DNA from: an uncultured Lachnoclostridium sp.
GTDB lineage: Bacteria; Bacillota; Clostridia; Lachnospirales; Lachnospiraceae
Direction of reading: 5' to 3'
DNA: 64,000 nucleotides
Assembly: GCA_946415315.1 (NCBI GenBank)
Contig: CAMKRZ010000003.1
Location: forward strand, 62,001-126,000
Of the stretch, positions 39,371-47,561 are shown piece by piece. Every line of letters starts with the position of its first letter. Position 1 is the first letter of the stretch. Position numbers and translations under genes: made by a program. The notes beneath the pieces are model-generated. The model searched no databases, was not told the origin of the DNA, and saw only the letters and a program-made list of their open reading frames with translations.

Positions 39371-39404
39371 ACTATACGCCCTCCGGGAGGTTGTCACAAG
39401 TGAC
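39371..39404 (-). promoter_or_regulatory. Promoter with an inverted repeat over the -35
   Basis: Minus strand TTGTGA (39399-39394), 17 nt, TATAGT (39376-39371). The inverted repeat GTCAC-2-GTGAC at 39393-39404 covers the -35, so a dimeric regulator could block or recruit polymerase. Serves the gene ending at 38905. Confidence 0.6.
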
Positions 39405-39429
39405 TGTGGTCATATTTTTCCTGCGTGAG

Positions 39430-40524
39430 TCAGGTTTCAAACACGATCAGCGGGATCAGCATCTCATCCTCGGTAAGGCTTCCGTGCATGGAGACAAACT
39501 CTTCCTCGACGGTCATGATCGACAGATCCCCTGTTGCGATCGCGATATAGTTGCCGAGCATCGAGCGAAATTGCGCATGATGCTTGCCGGTTCCGAACAG
39601 TTCCCGATCGATCGCCTCGTCCATCGGCATCAGGTCGAATCGGTCACCGAACAGCCGGTTGAATACTTCGACGAAAAATGCTTCCTTCTCCGGTTTTACA
39701 AAGAGGTTCAGCACGCGCGGCTCGAGCGACGGCAAATGGGTAAGGCACTCCGTCAGCTGCGGAAAATCCTGAATCTGAACCTGTTCGTTATCAATGTGAC
39801 CGTGGTCAGCCGTCACGATGATCAAAGAATTCGGGATGTCCGCGGCAAGTTTCGCAACTTCCGACTCCAGCTCGATCATGTTCTCATGAACCTCCTCCGA
39901 GCCGCATCCTCTGTGGTGAAGAAGTCCGTCCGGCTGATTCCAGTATAGGTAAACATACTTCTGTCCCGGATTCTTACAGTACCCGCGCACACTGTCACAG
40001 AGCTTGCCGAAGCTGTCGAGCCCCGGATCCAGGAACGGCGCCGAAATATACGCCTGTCCGCCGTACCGTTTGATCCGATCGATCACATTCTCGTAAGGAG
40101 TCAGTGTCCACGCCAGATTGTAATCGGCGGCCGGCGTCTTCGTGCCCTGCTCGACATTCATGAACACCGTGACATTCTTGTCGACCTGCGGATAATAACA
40201 GTCCCACCCGAGCCAGCTGTGTTCGCACGGCTGCAGGCCCGACATCATCGAGGTTGTCGCCGCAACGGTCGTGGACAAAAAGGTCGACTTGTAGATCCCG
40301 GCCAGATGGGAACGAAACGCCCCGTCCTCCGCGAGATGTCGCTCCACGATGACCTTCCCCATGCCGTCTAAAAGGATGACAACAATGTTCTCGTACTCCT
40401 TCTCGAGATACGGATCGATCAACGGCAGCGTGTCTCCCGGTGGCTCCGCGCCGAACTTCTTAAGAATGGAGTTCGGCAGGTTTGCAATACAGTTTTTGTA
40501 GTCCGGTAAAACCATTTTTCTCAT
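39430..40524 (-). CDS. Alkaline phosphatase superfamily phosphodiesterase/pyrophosphatase
   Basis: 364 residues from ATG at 40524, the first start after the upstream methyltransferase stop. Type I phosphodiesterase/nucleotide pyrophosphatase fold: metal site VILLDGMGK, nucleophile Thr in FLSTTVAATTSMMSG, GWDCYY, and TADHGHID with the conserved His ligands. No signal peptide, so it acts in the cytoplasm. Substrate unknown; a nucleotide or phosphodiester is likely. Confidence 0.88.
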   Translation of the reverse strand: MRKMVLPDYKNCIANLPNSILKKFGAEPPGDTLPLIDPYLEKEYENIVVILLDGMGKVIVERHLAEDGAFRSHLAGIYKSTFLSTTVAATTSMMSGLQPCEHSWLGWDCYYPQVDKNVTVFMNVEQGTKTPAADYNLAWTLTPYENVIDRIKRYGGQAYISAPFLDPGLDSFGKLCDSVRGYCKNPGQKYVYLYWNQPDGLLHHRGCGSEEVHENMIELESEVAKLAADIPNSLIIVTADHGHIDNEQVQIQDFPQLTECLTHLPSLEPRVLNLFVKPEKEAFFVEVFNRLFGDRFDLMPMDEAIDRELFGTGKHHAQFRSMLGNYIAIATGDLSIMTVEEEFVSMHGSLTEDEMLIPLIVFET

Positions 40525-40549
40525 ACAGTACCCCTGTCTGTTTTCCTCG

Positions 40550-41350
40550 TTATTTCTTTCTGCAAATATACACCAGATGGCTCGATGCCCCCAGCAGTTC
40601 CCGCTTCTCACAGGTAGCCAGGTGGTATCGCAAAAACTCCTCAAACGCTTCATCGCTCATCGAAAAATCCGTGCGGTCCTCCGCAAGTTCCAGCACCGTA
40701 TCCACCGCCACCGTCTTCAGATGCTCGACCGGTTCGCTCGCGAACAGCTCCTCAAACTCGACAATATCATACCCCGTGAACAGCTGCTCCGCAAAATGCT
40801 TTGTCCGGTATTGTTCATCGAAGTTCTCAACCATGCCCGCGTGCAGCGTCTCCTTCAGATAGTTGTCGAACAGGATCGCATACACCGAGAGAAACGCGAC
40901 GATGATGATTCCGTCCTTTCTTGTAACGCGGATCGCCTCACGGATCGCCTTGCGGATCTCGTCCGCGTCATACAGGTGGTACAGCGGTCCGAGCGACAGT
41001 GTCACGTCAAACGCCTCATCCGGGAGTTTCGCGAGGTCTGTTGCGTCCCCCTGAAATGCCTGCAGACGAACGGTTTCCGCTGAAAGCGCCGCGACATTTT
41101 CCCGAAGCACCTCCAGGTTCTTCTCCAGAAGTTCGACCGCGGTCACATCGTATCCTTCCGTTGCCAGCGCGATCGAGTACCGGCCGGTGCCGGCTCCCAG
41201 TTCCACGATCCTTGCCCCGGGTTTCGCATACCGGTGGATGTACTCCATCGTGGTCGCGAATTCGAGCTGTCCGTGTCGGCTTCGCGCCAGCCGGGTGTCC
41301 TCGCTGACCTCCTCATAAAAACTCTTTACGATCTTCAAACGCTCACTCAT
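40550..41350 (-). CDS. SAM-dependent methyltransferase
   Basis: 266 residues, class I fold with motif I VELGAGTGRYSIALA, acidic VTAVELLEKNL and DVTLSLGPLYHL. AGGAAGTG lies before the ATG. Similar to small-molecule methyltransferases of Lachnospiraceae; substrate cannot be predicted. It is co-oriented with the phosphodiesterase gene 25 nt downstream. Confidence 0.9.
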   Translation of the reverse strand: MSERLKIVKSFYEEVSEDTRLARSRHGQLEFATTMEYIHRYAKPGARIVELGAGTGRYSIALATEGYDVTAVELLEKNLEVLRENVAALSAETVRLQAFQGDATDLAKLPDEAFDVTLSLGPLYHLYDADEIRKAIREAIRVTRKDGIIIVAFLSVYAILFDNYLKETLHAGMVENFDEQYRTKHFAEQLFTGYDIVEFEELFASEPVEHLKTVAVDTVLELAEDRTDFSMSDEAFEEFLRYHLATCEKRELLGASSHLVYICRKK

Positions 41351-41414
41351 GTTTCACACTTCCTTTCGCATGATTGAACAATCTTCCGCCGTTTTTTTGC
41401 GGATGCATGTTCCG

Positions 41415-41822
41415 CTACACCAGAGGTTTCACTGTGACCTTTGTGCGGTCCGTCGGTCCCTTCACGGCAACCTGAAAGTCGTCCTCGTAGACGATCTCCC
41501 CCGGTATCTCGCTGCACTCGGAAACATAGAACTGTAGCCCGTATTTGGCGCCCATGTCGCGGTAAAATGTCATCTCGCTCCAGATCCGGTTCCCCTCGGG
41601 TGTGTCCTTAAACCATGTGACTGCTCCGTCCGGATTACCGTTCGCGTAGTACGGCGGAAGCGGCAGGACCTCCTCGAAATACTTGCGATTTCGCCAGTAC
41701 TCCGCTGTCTCCTCCTCGCTCAGTGTACCGGCTTCGACCAGCTTCCAGACCGCCGTGAAGATCCCTCTCGGCTGTTGCGTGAGCCACGCGATGTCGTCCG
41801 TGTGTACCCGGTAATACTTCAT
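41415..41822 (-). CDS. Hypothetical protein, 135 residues
   Basis: ATG at 41822 follows AAGGAG. A small soluble protein (KYYRVHTDDIAWLTQQPRGIFTAVWKL; EVLPLPPYYANGNPDGAVTWF) with no motif I can name. Similar short proteins are common in gut Firmicutes. It lies directly after a terminator that closes the upstream RNA, so it may rely on read-through or its own weak promoter. Confidence 0.75.
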   Translation of the reverse strand: MKYYRVHTDDIAWLTQQPRGIFTAVWKLVEAGTLSEEETAEYWRNRKYFEEVLPLPPYYANGNPDGAVTWFKDTPEGNRIWSEMTFYRDMGAKYGLQFYVSECSEIPGEIVYEDDFQVAVKGPTDRTKVTVKPLV

Positions 41823-41858
41823 ACTGCTCCTTTCTGCGCGCCCCCACGGGTAAGTAAC

Positions 41859-41890
41859 AAAAAAGCCGCCCACCCGGATGGGTAAGCGGC
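41859..41890 (-). terminator. Strong intrinsic terminator
   Basis: An 11-bp stem (41880-41890 with 41865-41875, two G-U pairs) around AUCC, then six U on the minus strand. It ends the transcript begun near 42038. Confidence 0.92.
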
Positions 41891-42038
41891 GTATGCACGT
41901 AATATTGCACCTCTTCCTCGCTGTACTCTCATCCGCATATGAAAATCAGACTATGGTTATCATGATCCATAGTCGGATTGACGTTATCGGAATAAGAGTG
42001 ACGCAAGAACATTTCAGGTGCTCCTCTCGGAAAATATT
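41859..42038 (-). ncRNA. Stand-alone structured RNA of about 180 nt, possibly 6S-like
   Basis: No gene lies between the strong promoter (42045-42073) and the terminator. The RNA folds into a long rod: AAUAUU and GCACCU near the 5' end pair with AGGUGC and AAUAUU; CUUGC pairs with GCGAG; ACUCUUAUUCCG pairs with CGGAUGAGAGU; then a bubble of about 13 nt on each side; then GACUAUGG/CCAUAGUC around a 10-nt loop. Size, rod shape, own promoter and terminator suggest 6S RNA, but the apical part is short for 6S. I see no known riboswitch motif and no T-box sequence. A regulatory leader for the 135-residue gene is the alternative. Confidence 0.6.
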
Positions 42039-42044
42039 GGGCTA

Positions 42045-42073
42045 ACTATACAACAGGATTTTGCGATTGTCAA
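42045..42073 (-). promoter_or_regulatory. Near-consensus promoter of the 180-nt RNA
   Basis: TTGACA (42073-42068), 17-nt spacer, TATAGT (42050-42045) on the minus strand. The -35 overlaps the MFS stop codon. Confidence 0.85.
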
Positions 42074-43359
42074 ACACTTTTTTGGGGGACAACGCTTTCA
42101 TTTTTCGCGAGATCGTGTAGCGCTTCGGTTTGTACCGTCGACTCCTCCAGATTGCGGATCCTACGGATTCGTCCGATCAAAAGAGCGATCACGGCAAGGC
42201 AGATGCCGGATGCGAAGATCGTGACCGACGCGCCTCTGCCGACACCGCCGCCGGTTATCCGCCCCACCGCATCCGCTACAATTCCGGAGAGCCCGTACGC
42301 GATCACGTAGCCCGACTGCGAGATGAATCCGATCAATCCCCAGGCTCTCCCCTGCAGCTCCTCGGGGATGTTCGTCCGCGCAAGATAGTCCAGGCTGTTG
42401 TTGGCGAACGGCATCGCGGCGAAGAACAGAAAACCGAATACACAGATGATGTACAGGTTGTAAAACACGCCGAACATGGCCATCATGACACCGGCGAATG
42501 CCAGCCCGAGGCTTAAGGTCCTCACGAATCTGCGCTTTAGCCCGCGGATGCCGAGGAACACGCCGGACACCAGCATTCCCGAAGCCGCGACGGTCTCCAC
42601 GATCCCGAGTGTCTTCGAGTCGGCAAACGAGAGAATGAACGGTTCCGCGAGCACCTGGAACACGCCCATGAAGAGCGTGATCGCGGAAGTTACAAGGATC
42701 AGCAGAAACAGTCCGCGCTTTCCCGACACCGCCTTCCAGCCCTCCTTCATGCTCGCAAGGAACGGGGAATCGTCATCCGAAGGTTTGCTCCCGAGGCCCC
42801 TTCTCACGACCGCTGCCGCAAGTATCGTCACGAAAAATGTCGCGATGTCGATGATCAGGATCAGACGGATGTCGCTGACCGCGAGCAGGAAACCGGCGAT
42901 GATCGGCGAGAAGAAATATCTCGCGCTGCCCGCCATCGACACAAGTCCGTTAGCCTTCGAGAACTGTTCCTTTGTCAGCAGATCCGTGATGGTCGCGGTG
43001 AAGGCAGGCTCCAGCAGGGCAGAGAACACGGAACTTACGATCACGCCCGCATAGATCTGCCAGACGGCGGCGTCTCCATGAAGCATGCAGATCAGTATGA
43101 ACAAAACGCCGAGCCCCGAACAGCCGTCCCCGATCATCATCAGCAGTCGGCGGTCATACCGGTCCGCAAGGACGCCTGCCGGCACCTTGAGAAGCAACCC
43201 CGGCAGAAACGCAAGAAGCGTCAGCAACGCCATGCTCGCCGCGCTTCCCGTCCTTTGGAAAATGTAGATCCCAAGCCCGAAACTGGTGAGTCCCCCTCCG
43301 ATGGACGAGATGAATTCTCCCGCCCAGAGCAACATGAATTTTCTGTAATTCCCCTCCAT
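42070..43359 (-). CDS. MFS efflux-type transporter
   Basis: 429 residues from ATG at 43359, about 12 membrane segments. The signature loop GVLADRYDRRLLMMIGD and DYLARTNIPEELQGRAWG fit the MFS_3 (MefA/macrolide-efflux-like) group, but the substrate cannot be inferred. The ribosome site is poor, and the start overlaps a relic reading frame. Its stop codon overlaps the promoter of the downstream RNA. Confidence 0.9.
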   Translation of the reverse strand: MEGNYRKFMLLWAGEFISSIGGGLTSFGLGIYIFQRTGSAASMALLTLLAFLPGLLLKVPAGVLADRYDRRLLMMIGDGCSGLGVLFILICMLHGDAAVWQIYAGVIVSSVFSALLEPAFTATITDLLTKEQFSKANGLVSMAGSARYFFSPIIAGFLLAVSDIRLILIIDIATFFVTILAAAVVRRGLGSKPSDDDSPFLASMKEGWKAVSGKRGLFLLILVTSAITLFMGVFQVLAEPFILSFADSKTLGIVETVAASGMLVSGVFLGIRGLKRRFVRTLSLGLAFAGVMMAMFGVFYNLYIICVFGFLFFAAMPFANNSLDYLARTNIPEELQGRAWGLIGFISQSGYVIAYGLSGIVADAVGRITGGGVGRGASVTIFASGICLAVIALLIGRIRRIRNLEESTVQTEALHDLAKNESVVPQKSV

Positions 43360-43380
43360 AAAACACCGCCCGTGATTCAT

Positions 43381-43520
43381 TTGATGTGATATTGCCCCAT
43401 TTGCCGGACAATTCTTCGATCACATCATATTCGAACCACGGGCGGAAGTCTTAATCCGTTCCTTCTCCGTTTCTTATCTGTTCATTAAACCAGTCATATT
43501 TTACAATGCCTGAGAGGGCC
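43381..43520 (-). pseudogene. Relic coding fragment running into the MFS start
   Basis: One minus frame reads EALSGIVKYDWFNEQIRNG, a TAA, then WFEYDVIEELSGKWGNITSN and continues across the MFS ATG out of frame. The protein-like composition around an internal stop suggests decay of one or two old genes. I do not recognise the family. Confidence 0.4.
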
Positions 43521-43640
43521 TCATGCCGCTATCCGGTAAAACTCCTGAACGCCTTCGTGGTTGTCCTGTTCCTGGCTGTACATCACATCCAGGTAGCGGT
43601 CATAATTTTCCGCAACATCTTTATAATCATGTAAATCTAT
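43521..43640 (-). pseudogene. Methyltransferase N-terminal remnant
   Basis: After AAAGGAG, a frame starting at ATA (43640-43638) encodes IDLHDYKDVAENYDRYLDVM and 19 more residues before TGA at 43523-43521. This opening, ending in EGVQEFYRIAA, is like the N-terminus of class I SAM methyltransferases just before motif I. The start looks like ATG mutated to ATA and the rest of the gene is gone. A TTG further upstream could also start the frame. Confidence 0.55.
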
Positions 43641-43665
43641 AGTCTTTCTCCTTTCCGTCAACTTC

Positions 43666-44658
43666 TCAGATCAGGTCCTTCTCCATGTACCCGCAGGTAA
43701 ACGGGAAGAAATCAAACTTCACGGTTCCGGTGTGCACGAAGCCGAAGCTCTCGTACCACTTCCGGAGCACCTCATTTTCCTCAACGATCCCGATCTTGAG
43801 TTTCCTCCGACCAAGGATGCGTACCCGCGTGAAACAGTCTTTCAACAGCTTCGCGCCGATGCCACGATGACGAAACTCCGGCAGAACCGCCAGATTGTTG
43901 AGCTCCGCACAGCCGTCCTCCGACAGCGCCAGCGAGTAATATCCGACGATCTTCCCATGGTGCGAATAGACGTACATTGGTCGCTTCTCCATCAGCAGTT
44001 GATACCACAGCCGCCGCTCGTCCGTCGCAAATGCTGTGAAGCGGGGCGCATTTTCCGGAGTAAAACCGAACTCGTCGGCAACAGTCTGAAACGACTCCCG
44101 GATCACCTCCACACACTCGGGGATCTCCTCCTGCGCCATTTCGCGCACCTTGCCGGACAGCACGGTGTCCCGGAGGGTCACGCTCATAATATGTCTGGTC
44201 GGGAAGAACTCGTACAGGTGGAGCGAGTTGATCCTGCCGACAAACGGCTTGAACTTGTGAAGCACATACGGAACCGCGCGGAAGATCACGTCCGGCTCGT
44301 CGATGAGAAGCGTGGTGTGCGGGGTCCAGTGGAACGAATCGCTGCATTTTTCTTTCAAAACGAGCAGGTCATCATTGATATCCGGTCCTGCGAAGAGGAC
44401 TCGTGCTCCGTTGAAGATCCCGAGATGGTTGAAGGTTACCTCAAATGAATCAATCTCCTCCGAAAGGCTCTGTAGCAGGGCCTTGAGCGCCTCCTCCCGG
44501 TCGGTCGGAAAGGACCCGAGAGTGATGTGCATCGGGATGTTTTTGGTGTGGGTTCCGACGAACCCCTGAGCGTACAAAATGTTCTGGAACCCCGCGAGGA
44601 TCTCCTCCGACGCGTCGTCGTAGCCGGCCAGAATGTACAGCTGTTTGTTCTCTTCCAT
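43666..44658 (-). CDS. 2H phosphoesterase fused to GNAT acetyltransferase
   Basis: 330 residues from ATG at 44658 (AGGAG upstream). Residues 1 to about 165 form a 2H (LigT/2'-5' RNA ligase-like) phosphoesterase with its two HxT motifs, His44-Ile-Thr and His114-Thr-Thr. About 172-330 is a GNAT domain with LAVLPEFRHRGIGAKLL and a WYESFGF end. Both parts look intact. The gene is behind a T-box leader, so it should be switched on when one tRNA is uncharged. Substrates of both domains are unknown. Confidence 0.88.
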   Translation of the reverse strand: MEENKQLYILAGYDDASEEILAGFQNILYAQGFVGTHTKNIPMHITLGSFPTDREEALKALLQSLSEEIDSFEVTFNHLGIFNGARVLFAGPDINDDLLVLKEKCSDSFHWTPHTTLLIDEPDVIFRAVPYVLHKFKPFVGRINSLHLYEFFPTRHIMSVTLRDTVLSGKVREMAQEEIPECVEVIRESFQTVADEFGFTPENAPRFTAFATDERRLWYQLLMEKRPMYVYSHHGKIVGYYSLALSEDGCAELNNLAVLPEFRHRGIGAKLLKDCFTRVRILGRRKLKIGIVEENEVLRKWYESFGFVHTGTVKFDFFPFTCGYMEKDLI

Positions 44659-44709
44659 GTTGTTCTCCTGTTCCACCGCAGCAGCGGCTTGATTTGATCG
44701 TAATAACAA

Positions 44710-44966
44710 CAAGAAAAGCACCCCTGTGACCATAGTAATTACAGTCCTAAGGGTGCTGTCGCACGGTTCCACCTTAACTTTTCTCTTCAGATTCCGACAA
44801 ATCCTAACCTTTAACGCAGGCATACGGTAACGCTTACTTGGTTCGGCATTACGGCTCAGGAATGGTTTTCGTTCATCGTCCTCATAAACGGCTTCCACCT
44901 TGTGCCGCTCTCTCTGGATGATTCGTGAGGAACTACTCTTTCCGTCGTTGCTTTTCTCGTGTTATT
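44710..44966 (-). ncRNA. T-box leader of the 2H-GNAT gene
   Basis: The minus-strand leader has T-box features in order: GAAAGAGTAG with the AGUA bulge, AGAGAGAGCGGC...GGTGGAAGCCG stem I arm, and AAGGTGGAACCGTGCG (44777-44762, variant of the AAGGUGGUACCGCG T-box), then a terminator. Uncharged tRNA should favour the antiterminator. The specifier codon lies in the stretch before about 44860 but I could not fix it with confidence; Asp or Asn codons are among the options. Confidence 0.85.
44717..44757 (-). terminator. T-box terminator hairpin
   Basis: AGCACCC pairs with GGGGTGCT across about 26 nt, followed by UUUUCUUG on the minus strand. It competes with the T-box antiterminator. Confidence 0.85.
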
Positions 44967-44972
44967 GGCGTT

Positions 44973-45001
44973 ACTATATCAGCCTGACCTGCGTTTGTCA
45001 A
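44973..45001 (-). promoter_or_regulatory. Near-consensus promoter of the T-box transcript
   Basis: TTGACA (45001-44996), 17 nt, TATAGT (44978-44973) on the minus strand; start near 44966. Confidence 0.85.
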
Positions 45002-45004
45002 CAC

Positions 45005-45250
45005 TCATTTGTCGGATGCTGCCGCATCGAACGCTCTGAGCACCGCGCGCATGTCCAAATCAACACGCTTTCGGTACTCCTCCTTCAGCCACTCCGGAAC
45101 GCCGTACATCGCCTCACCCATCGCGCCGTCGGTACCCGTGCTGTATCTCGGTTTCGGATTGGCCGTGTTGACGATCGCGTCGGCCTTCACCTTGGTTATG
45201 TCATCCCGAATGATCCGAAGCGGCTTGGTCGCACCTCCTGTTAATTCCAT
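45005..45250 (-). pseudogene. Truncated macro-domain fragment
   Basis: An 81-residue frame begins LRIIRDDITKVKADAIVNTA, the start of an ADP-ribose-binding macro domain with the NTAN loop, then after PKPRYSTGTDGA runs into an unrelated-looking tail (PEWLKEEYRKRVDLDMRAVL). The rest of the macro fold (about 100 residues) is absent and no clear ribosome site precedes the ATG. Probably a deletion remnant next to the Ter-type gene, with which macro proteins often associate. Confidence 0.6.
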
Positions 45251-45299
45251 GCGATAAGTGTGCCGGCCGCACGGTCGACTCACCTGTCAATGGTTACTC

Positions 45300-47342
45300 T
45301 CACTGCATATACTTCATGATCTTCTCGAAGTCGAAGCTTCGGATGACCGGTCTTCCGTCCTCGGGAAGCGTGTCCGAGACAAGCATTTCCGCCTCGGAAG
45401 GGTCATTCGTAACCTCGCTTGCGAGCAGCTCGAAGAAGGAATACATATTGATGATCGAGGTCGTGTCAAAACAATCGAGCAGGAAATCCATCGAGTTAGT
45501 CCCTGCAACCGTCGATCTCCCCTGGTTCGAGAGATTGAGCCAGACAAACTTTTCGTCGACAAGATCGATCCCGAAGAGATAGGCAAATGTACTCTCGCAG
45601 TTCACGAGGAACGACGTCTGAACCGTTTTCGGCTCGAACACCTTGCCGGTGGACTTGCGATCCCGGATCATGTATCCGGCTTTACAGAAGCAGTTGCTGA
45701 AATTCGTTCCGCTGTACACATTGTCGCAGAAGATCACGTATCGGATGTCCGGATAGAGTTTCCGGAACTTCTCGATATCCACGTCGAAGTATTCCGAGCC
45801 ACCCTCGTAACCGCTCGTCTGATCGCCGGAGAACATCACGGCGCTCGACTGCTGTCCGGCCATGGTGCGCCACGAAAACTCGATCCGCTTTCCTTCCCGG
45901 TTGATGCCGAACATGGACAGGTCGATGTCATTCACCTTCTCCCAGTACGTGAACGCGCGCACTTTGCGGCTCAGGTCAAGCGGCAGGCGCGATCCTTTCG
46001 CCATGACACCGAACCCGCTGAACGACGCATTTTCCTGGATCGGGAGCGCGGTTTCTTTCATCGACGGATCGATGTACACTTTTCCGAGGCGGCCTCCGAA
46101 ATGCTCGGTTATCTTGTCGCAGATCACCGCTGCCAGCCAGGCGTTCGTCTCCTTCGAGAGATATGTTTTGCGGTGTTCTGCCTCCTCCGGCTGCTCGTTG
46201 TGCACTGCCAGGAGATTGTGTCTTGTGAACCGGAACGAACGCAGTTCTCCCGCCTCGTGCTTCGCAGCATTCGTGTATTTTACGAGGAGCTGCAGAAGGA
46301 CAATACCGTTGTTCGCATCGATCTCGCCCACGACTTCCCTGCGCTGTTCCTCGCTCTCACATCGGCTCAGGATGTAATCGAGGTTCCGTAGAACCGCACC
46401 GCTGCCCTTGCCTTCCTTCAGCACGCGCAGCGCCTCGCGGATATTCCCACCGCTCATCTCGCGCTCGAATGCGGAGTACACGGAGTTGTTCGCGCGTCCG
46501 CGCATCGCATTGACAAACTCCCGGCCTTCCTCCGTCTTCGCACGGTAGTGAAGATGATGCAGGATGCCGCTCCAGAGCGCTTTCTTCTCAAAGCAGTCAC
46601 GGTAGCCCGAAGTGTTCCCGGCAAGCAGCGCATCGATCACCGCCGCAAGGAAACGCCGGTCGCGGTTCTTCCAGTTCATGTCGCGGACATCGGTCTTCCC
46701 GTAGAATACATAATTGATCTCATCCGCCACCTTGACGGCGTCGGCAAGGGACAGAAACCGTACAAACTGCATATCGCGAAGCGCCACCAGCAGGCGGAGC
46801 GCCGTGTTCTTGCTCGCACACGACGTTACCTTGTAACCGTACTCTCCGATGTACGACTTAACGACCGCAAACTGCCCCTCGCTGAGCGGTCTCGAGCCCT
46901 GCAGCATCTCTCCGACAGCCTCCGCAATGCGCTTAACCGCATCCTCCTCCGTGATGACGCTGAACTCCTTGATCGCCGCATTTTCCTTAAACGCGATCCG
47001 CTCGAACTCTCTCTCGAACAGCGAATGTCCGGCCTCGGAAAAATCGCCGAACCCGTATGTCACGGTATAGTGCACCAGCTGATCAAACAAAAGCTTGTCC
47101 GGGCTGAGTTCTCGCACGGTATCCGGAAAACCGCGGTAGAACGGCTGCGGAACATGCTGCCCGATCATCCTCGCAGCATAACTGATCATCTCGTCCGTGA
47201 CAAGCTCCGATCCCGATACGATCCGGATGTTCAAAAGGTTCGCAAGCGAGAACAGCGTTTCCAGCGTGTGCGCCTCCGCCTCAGCTTCGTTTCGCACCAG
47301 AAAATGCTTTCCAAACAAATAATCGCGATACACCTGATTCAT
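45300..47342 (-). CDS. Large stress-associated protein with TerD-like C-terminal region
   Basis: 680 residues from ATG at 47342 (GAGGAGG upstream). The N-terminal two thirds are helical (LFDQLVHYTVTYGFG; ALWSGILHHLHYRAKT; VLRNLDYILSRC). The C-terminal part (about 475-640: NDIDLSMFGINREGKRIEFSW, SGDQTSGYEGGSEYFDVDI, FEPKTVQTSFLV) is like TerD-family proteins. From memory the full layout recalls the MXAN_6230/SCO0854 group tied to Ter stress systems. No catalytic site is obvious. It has its own promoter and a structured leader. No ter genes are nearby. Confidence 0.75.
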   Translation of the reverse strand: MNQVYRDYLFGKHFLVRNEAEAEAHTLETLFSLANLLNIRIVSGSELVTDEMISYAARMIGQHVPQPFYRGFPDTVRELSPDKLLFDQLVHYTVTYGFGDFSEAGHSLFEREFERIAFKENAAIKEFSVITEEDAVKRIAEAVGEMLQGSRPLSEGQFAVVKSYIGEYGYKVTSCASKNTALRLLVALRDMQFVRFLSLADAVKVADEINYVFYGKTDVRDMNWKNRDRRFLAAVIDALLAGNTSGYRDCFEKKALWSGILHHLHYRAKTEEGREFVNAMRGRANNSVYSAFEREMSGGNIREALRVLKEGKGSGAVLRNLDYILSRCESEEQRREVVGEIDANNGIVLLQLLVKYTNAAKHEAGELRSFRFTRHNLLAVHNEQPEEAEHRKTYLSKETNAWLAAVICDKITEHFGGRLGKVYIDPSMKETALPIQENASFSGFGVMAKGSRLPLDLSRKVRAFTYWEKVNDIDLSMFGINREGKRIEFSWRTMAGQQSSAVMFSGDQTSGYEGGSEYFDVDIEKFRKLYPDIRYVIFCDNVYSGTNFSNCFCKAGYMIRDRKSTGKVFEPKTVQTSFLVNCESTFAYLFGIDLVDEKFVWLNLSNQGRSTVAGTNSMDFLLDCFDTTSIINMYSFFELLASEVTNDPSEAEMLVSDTLPEDGRPVIRSFDFEKIMKYMQ

Positions 47343-47368
47343 CTCTGTCTCCTCCTCAAAACCGAACA

Positions 47369-47392
47369 CGCCCCGAACTGCATGCCGGGGCG
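47369..47392 (-). other. Hairpin just before the Ter-type gene
   Basis: CGCCCCG (47386-47392 on the minus strand) pairs with CGGGGCG (47369-47375) around 10 nt, ending about 10 nt before the GAGGAGG ribosome site. May modulate translation. Confidence 0.55.
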
Positions 47393-47420
47393 TATCTGTT
47401 TTTCTTCTGCTGTTGCCCGT

Positions 47421-47522
47421 GATATCGCAGCACTATTAATCGAATGTGAAGTAAGCGCTGCCAGCTACGGGCTCTCCCCGGCGATATCGTCAGATTACAT
47501 TGTAAGGGCCGAAGCTCCTTAC
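47421..47522 (-). ncRNA. Candidate structured leader element of the Ter-type gene
   Basis: In the 213-nt leader, a UUCG-capped hairpin (GTAAGG...CCTTAC, 47502-47522) is followed by a possible three-way junction: P1 GATATCG/CGATATC (47488-47482 with 47427-47421) enclosing a small GCC..GGC arm and a CAGCGCT/AGTGCTG arm. It matches no riboswitch I know. Confidence 0.45.
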
Positions 47523-47561
47523 CCCAAGAAGAAGTAAACCTGACCAGCTGCCGGTGAAATC

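Noticed and set aside
41859..42038. T-box or known riboswitch for the 135-residue gene
   Set aside because: No T-box sequence, AGUA bulge or known aptamer motif; treated as a separate structured RNA.
44659..44898. Upstream extension of the 2H-GNAT frame to an earlier start
   Set aside because: It would translate the T-box and terminator; the ATG at 44658 has a proper ribosome site.
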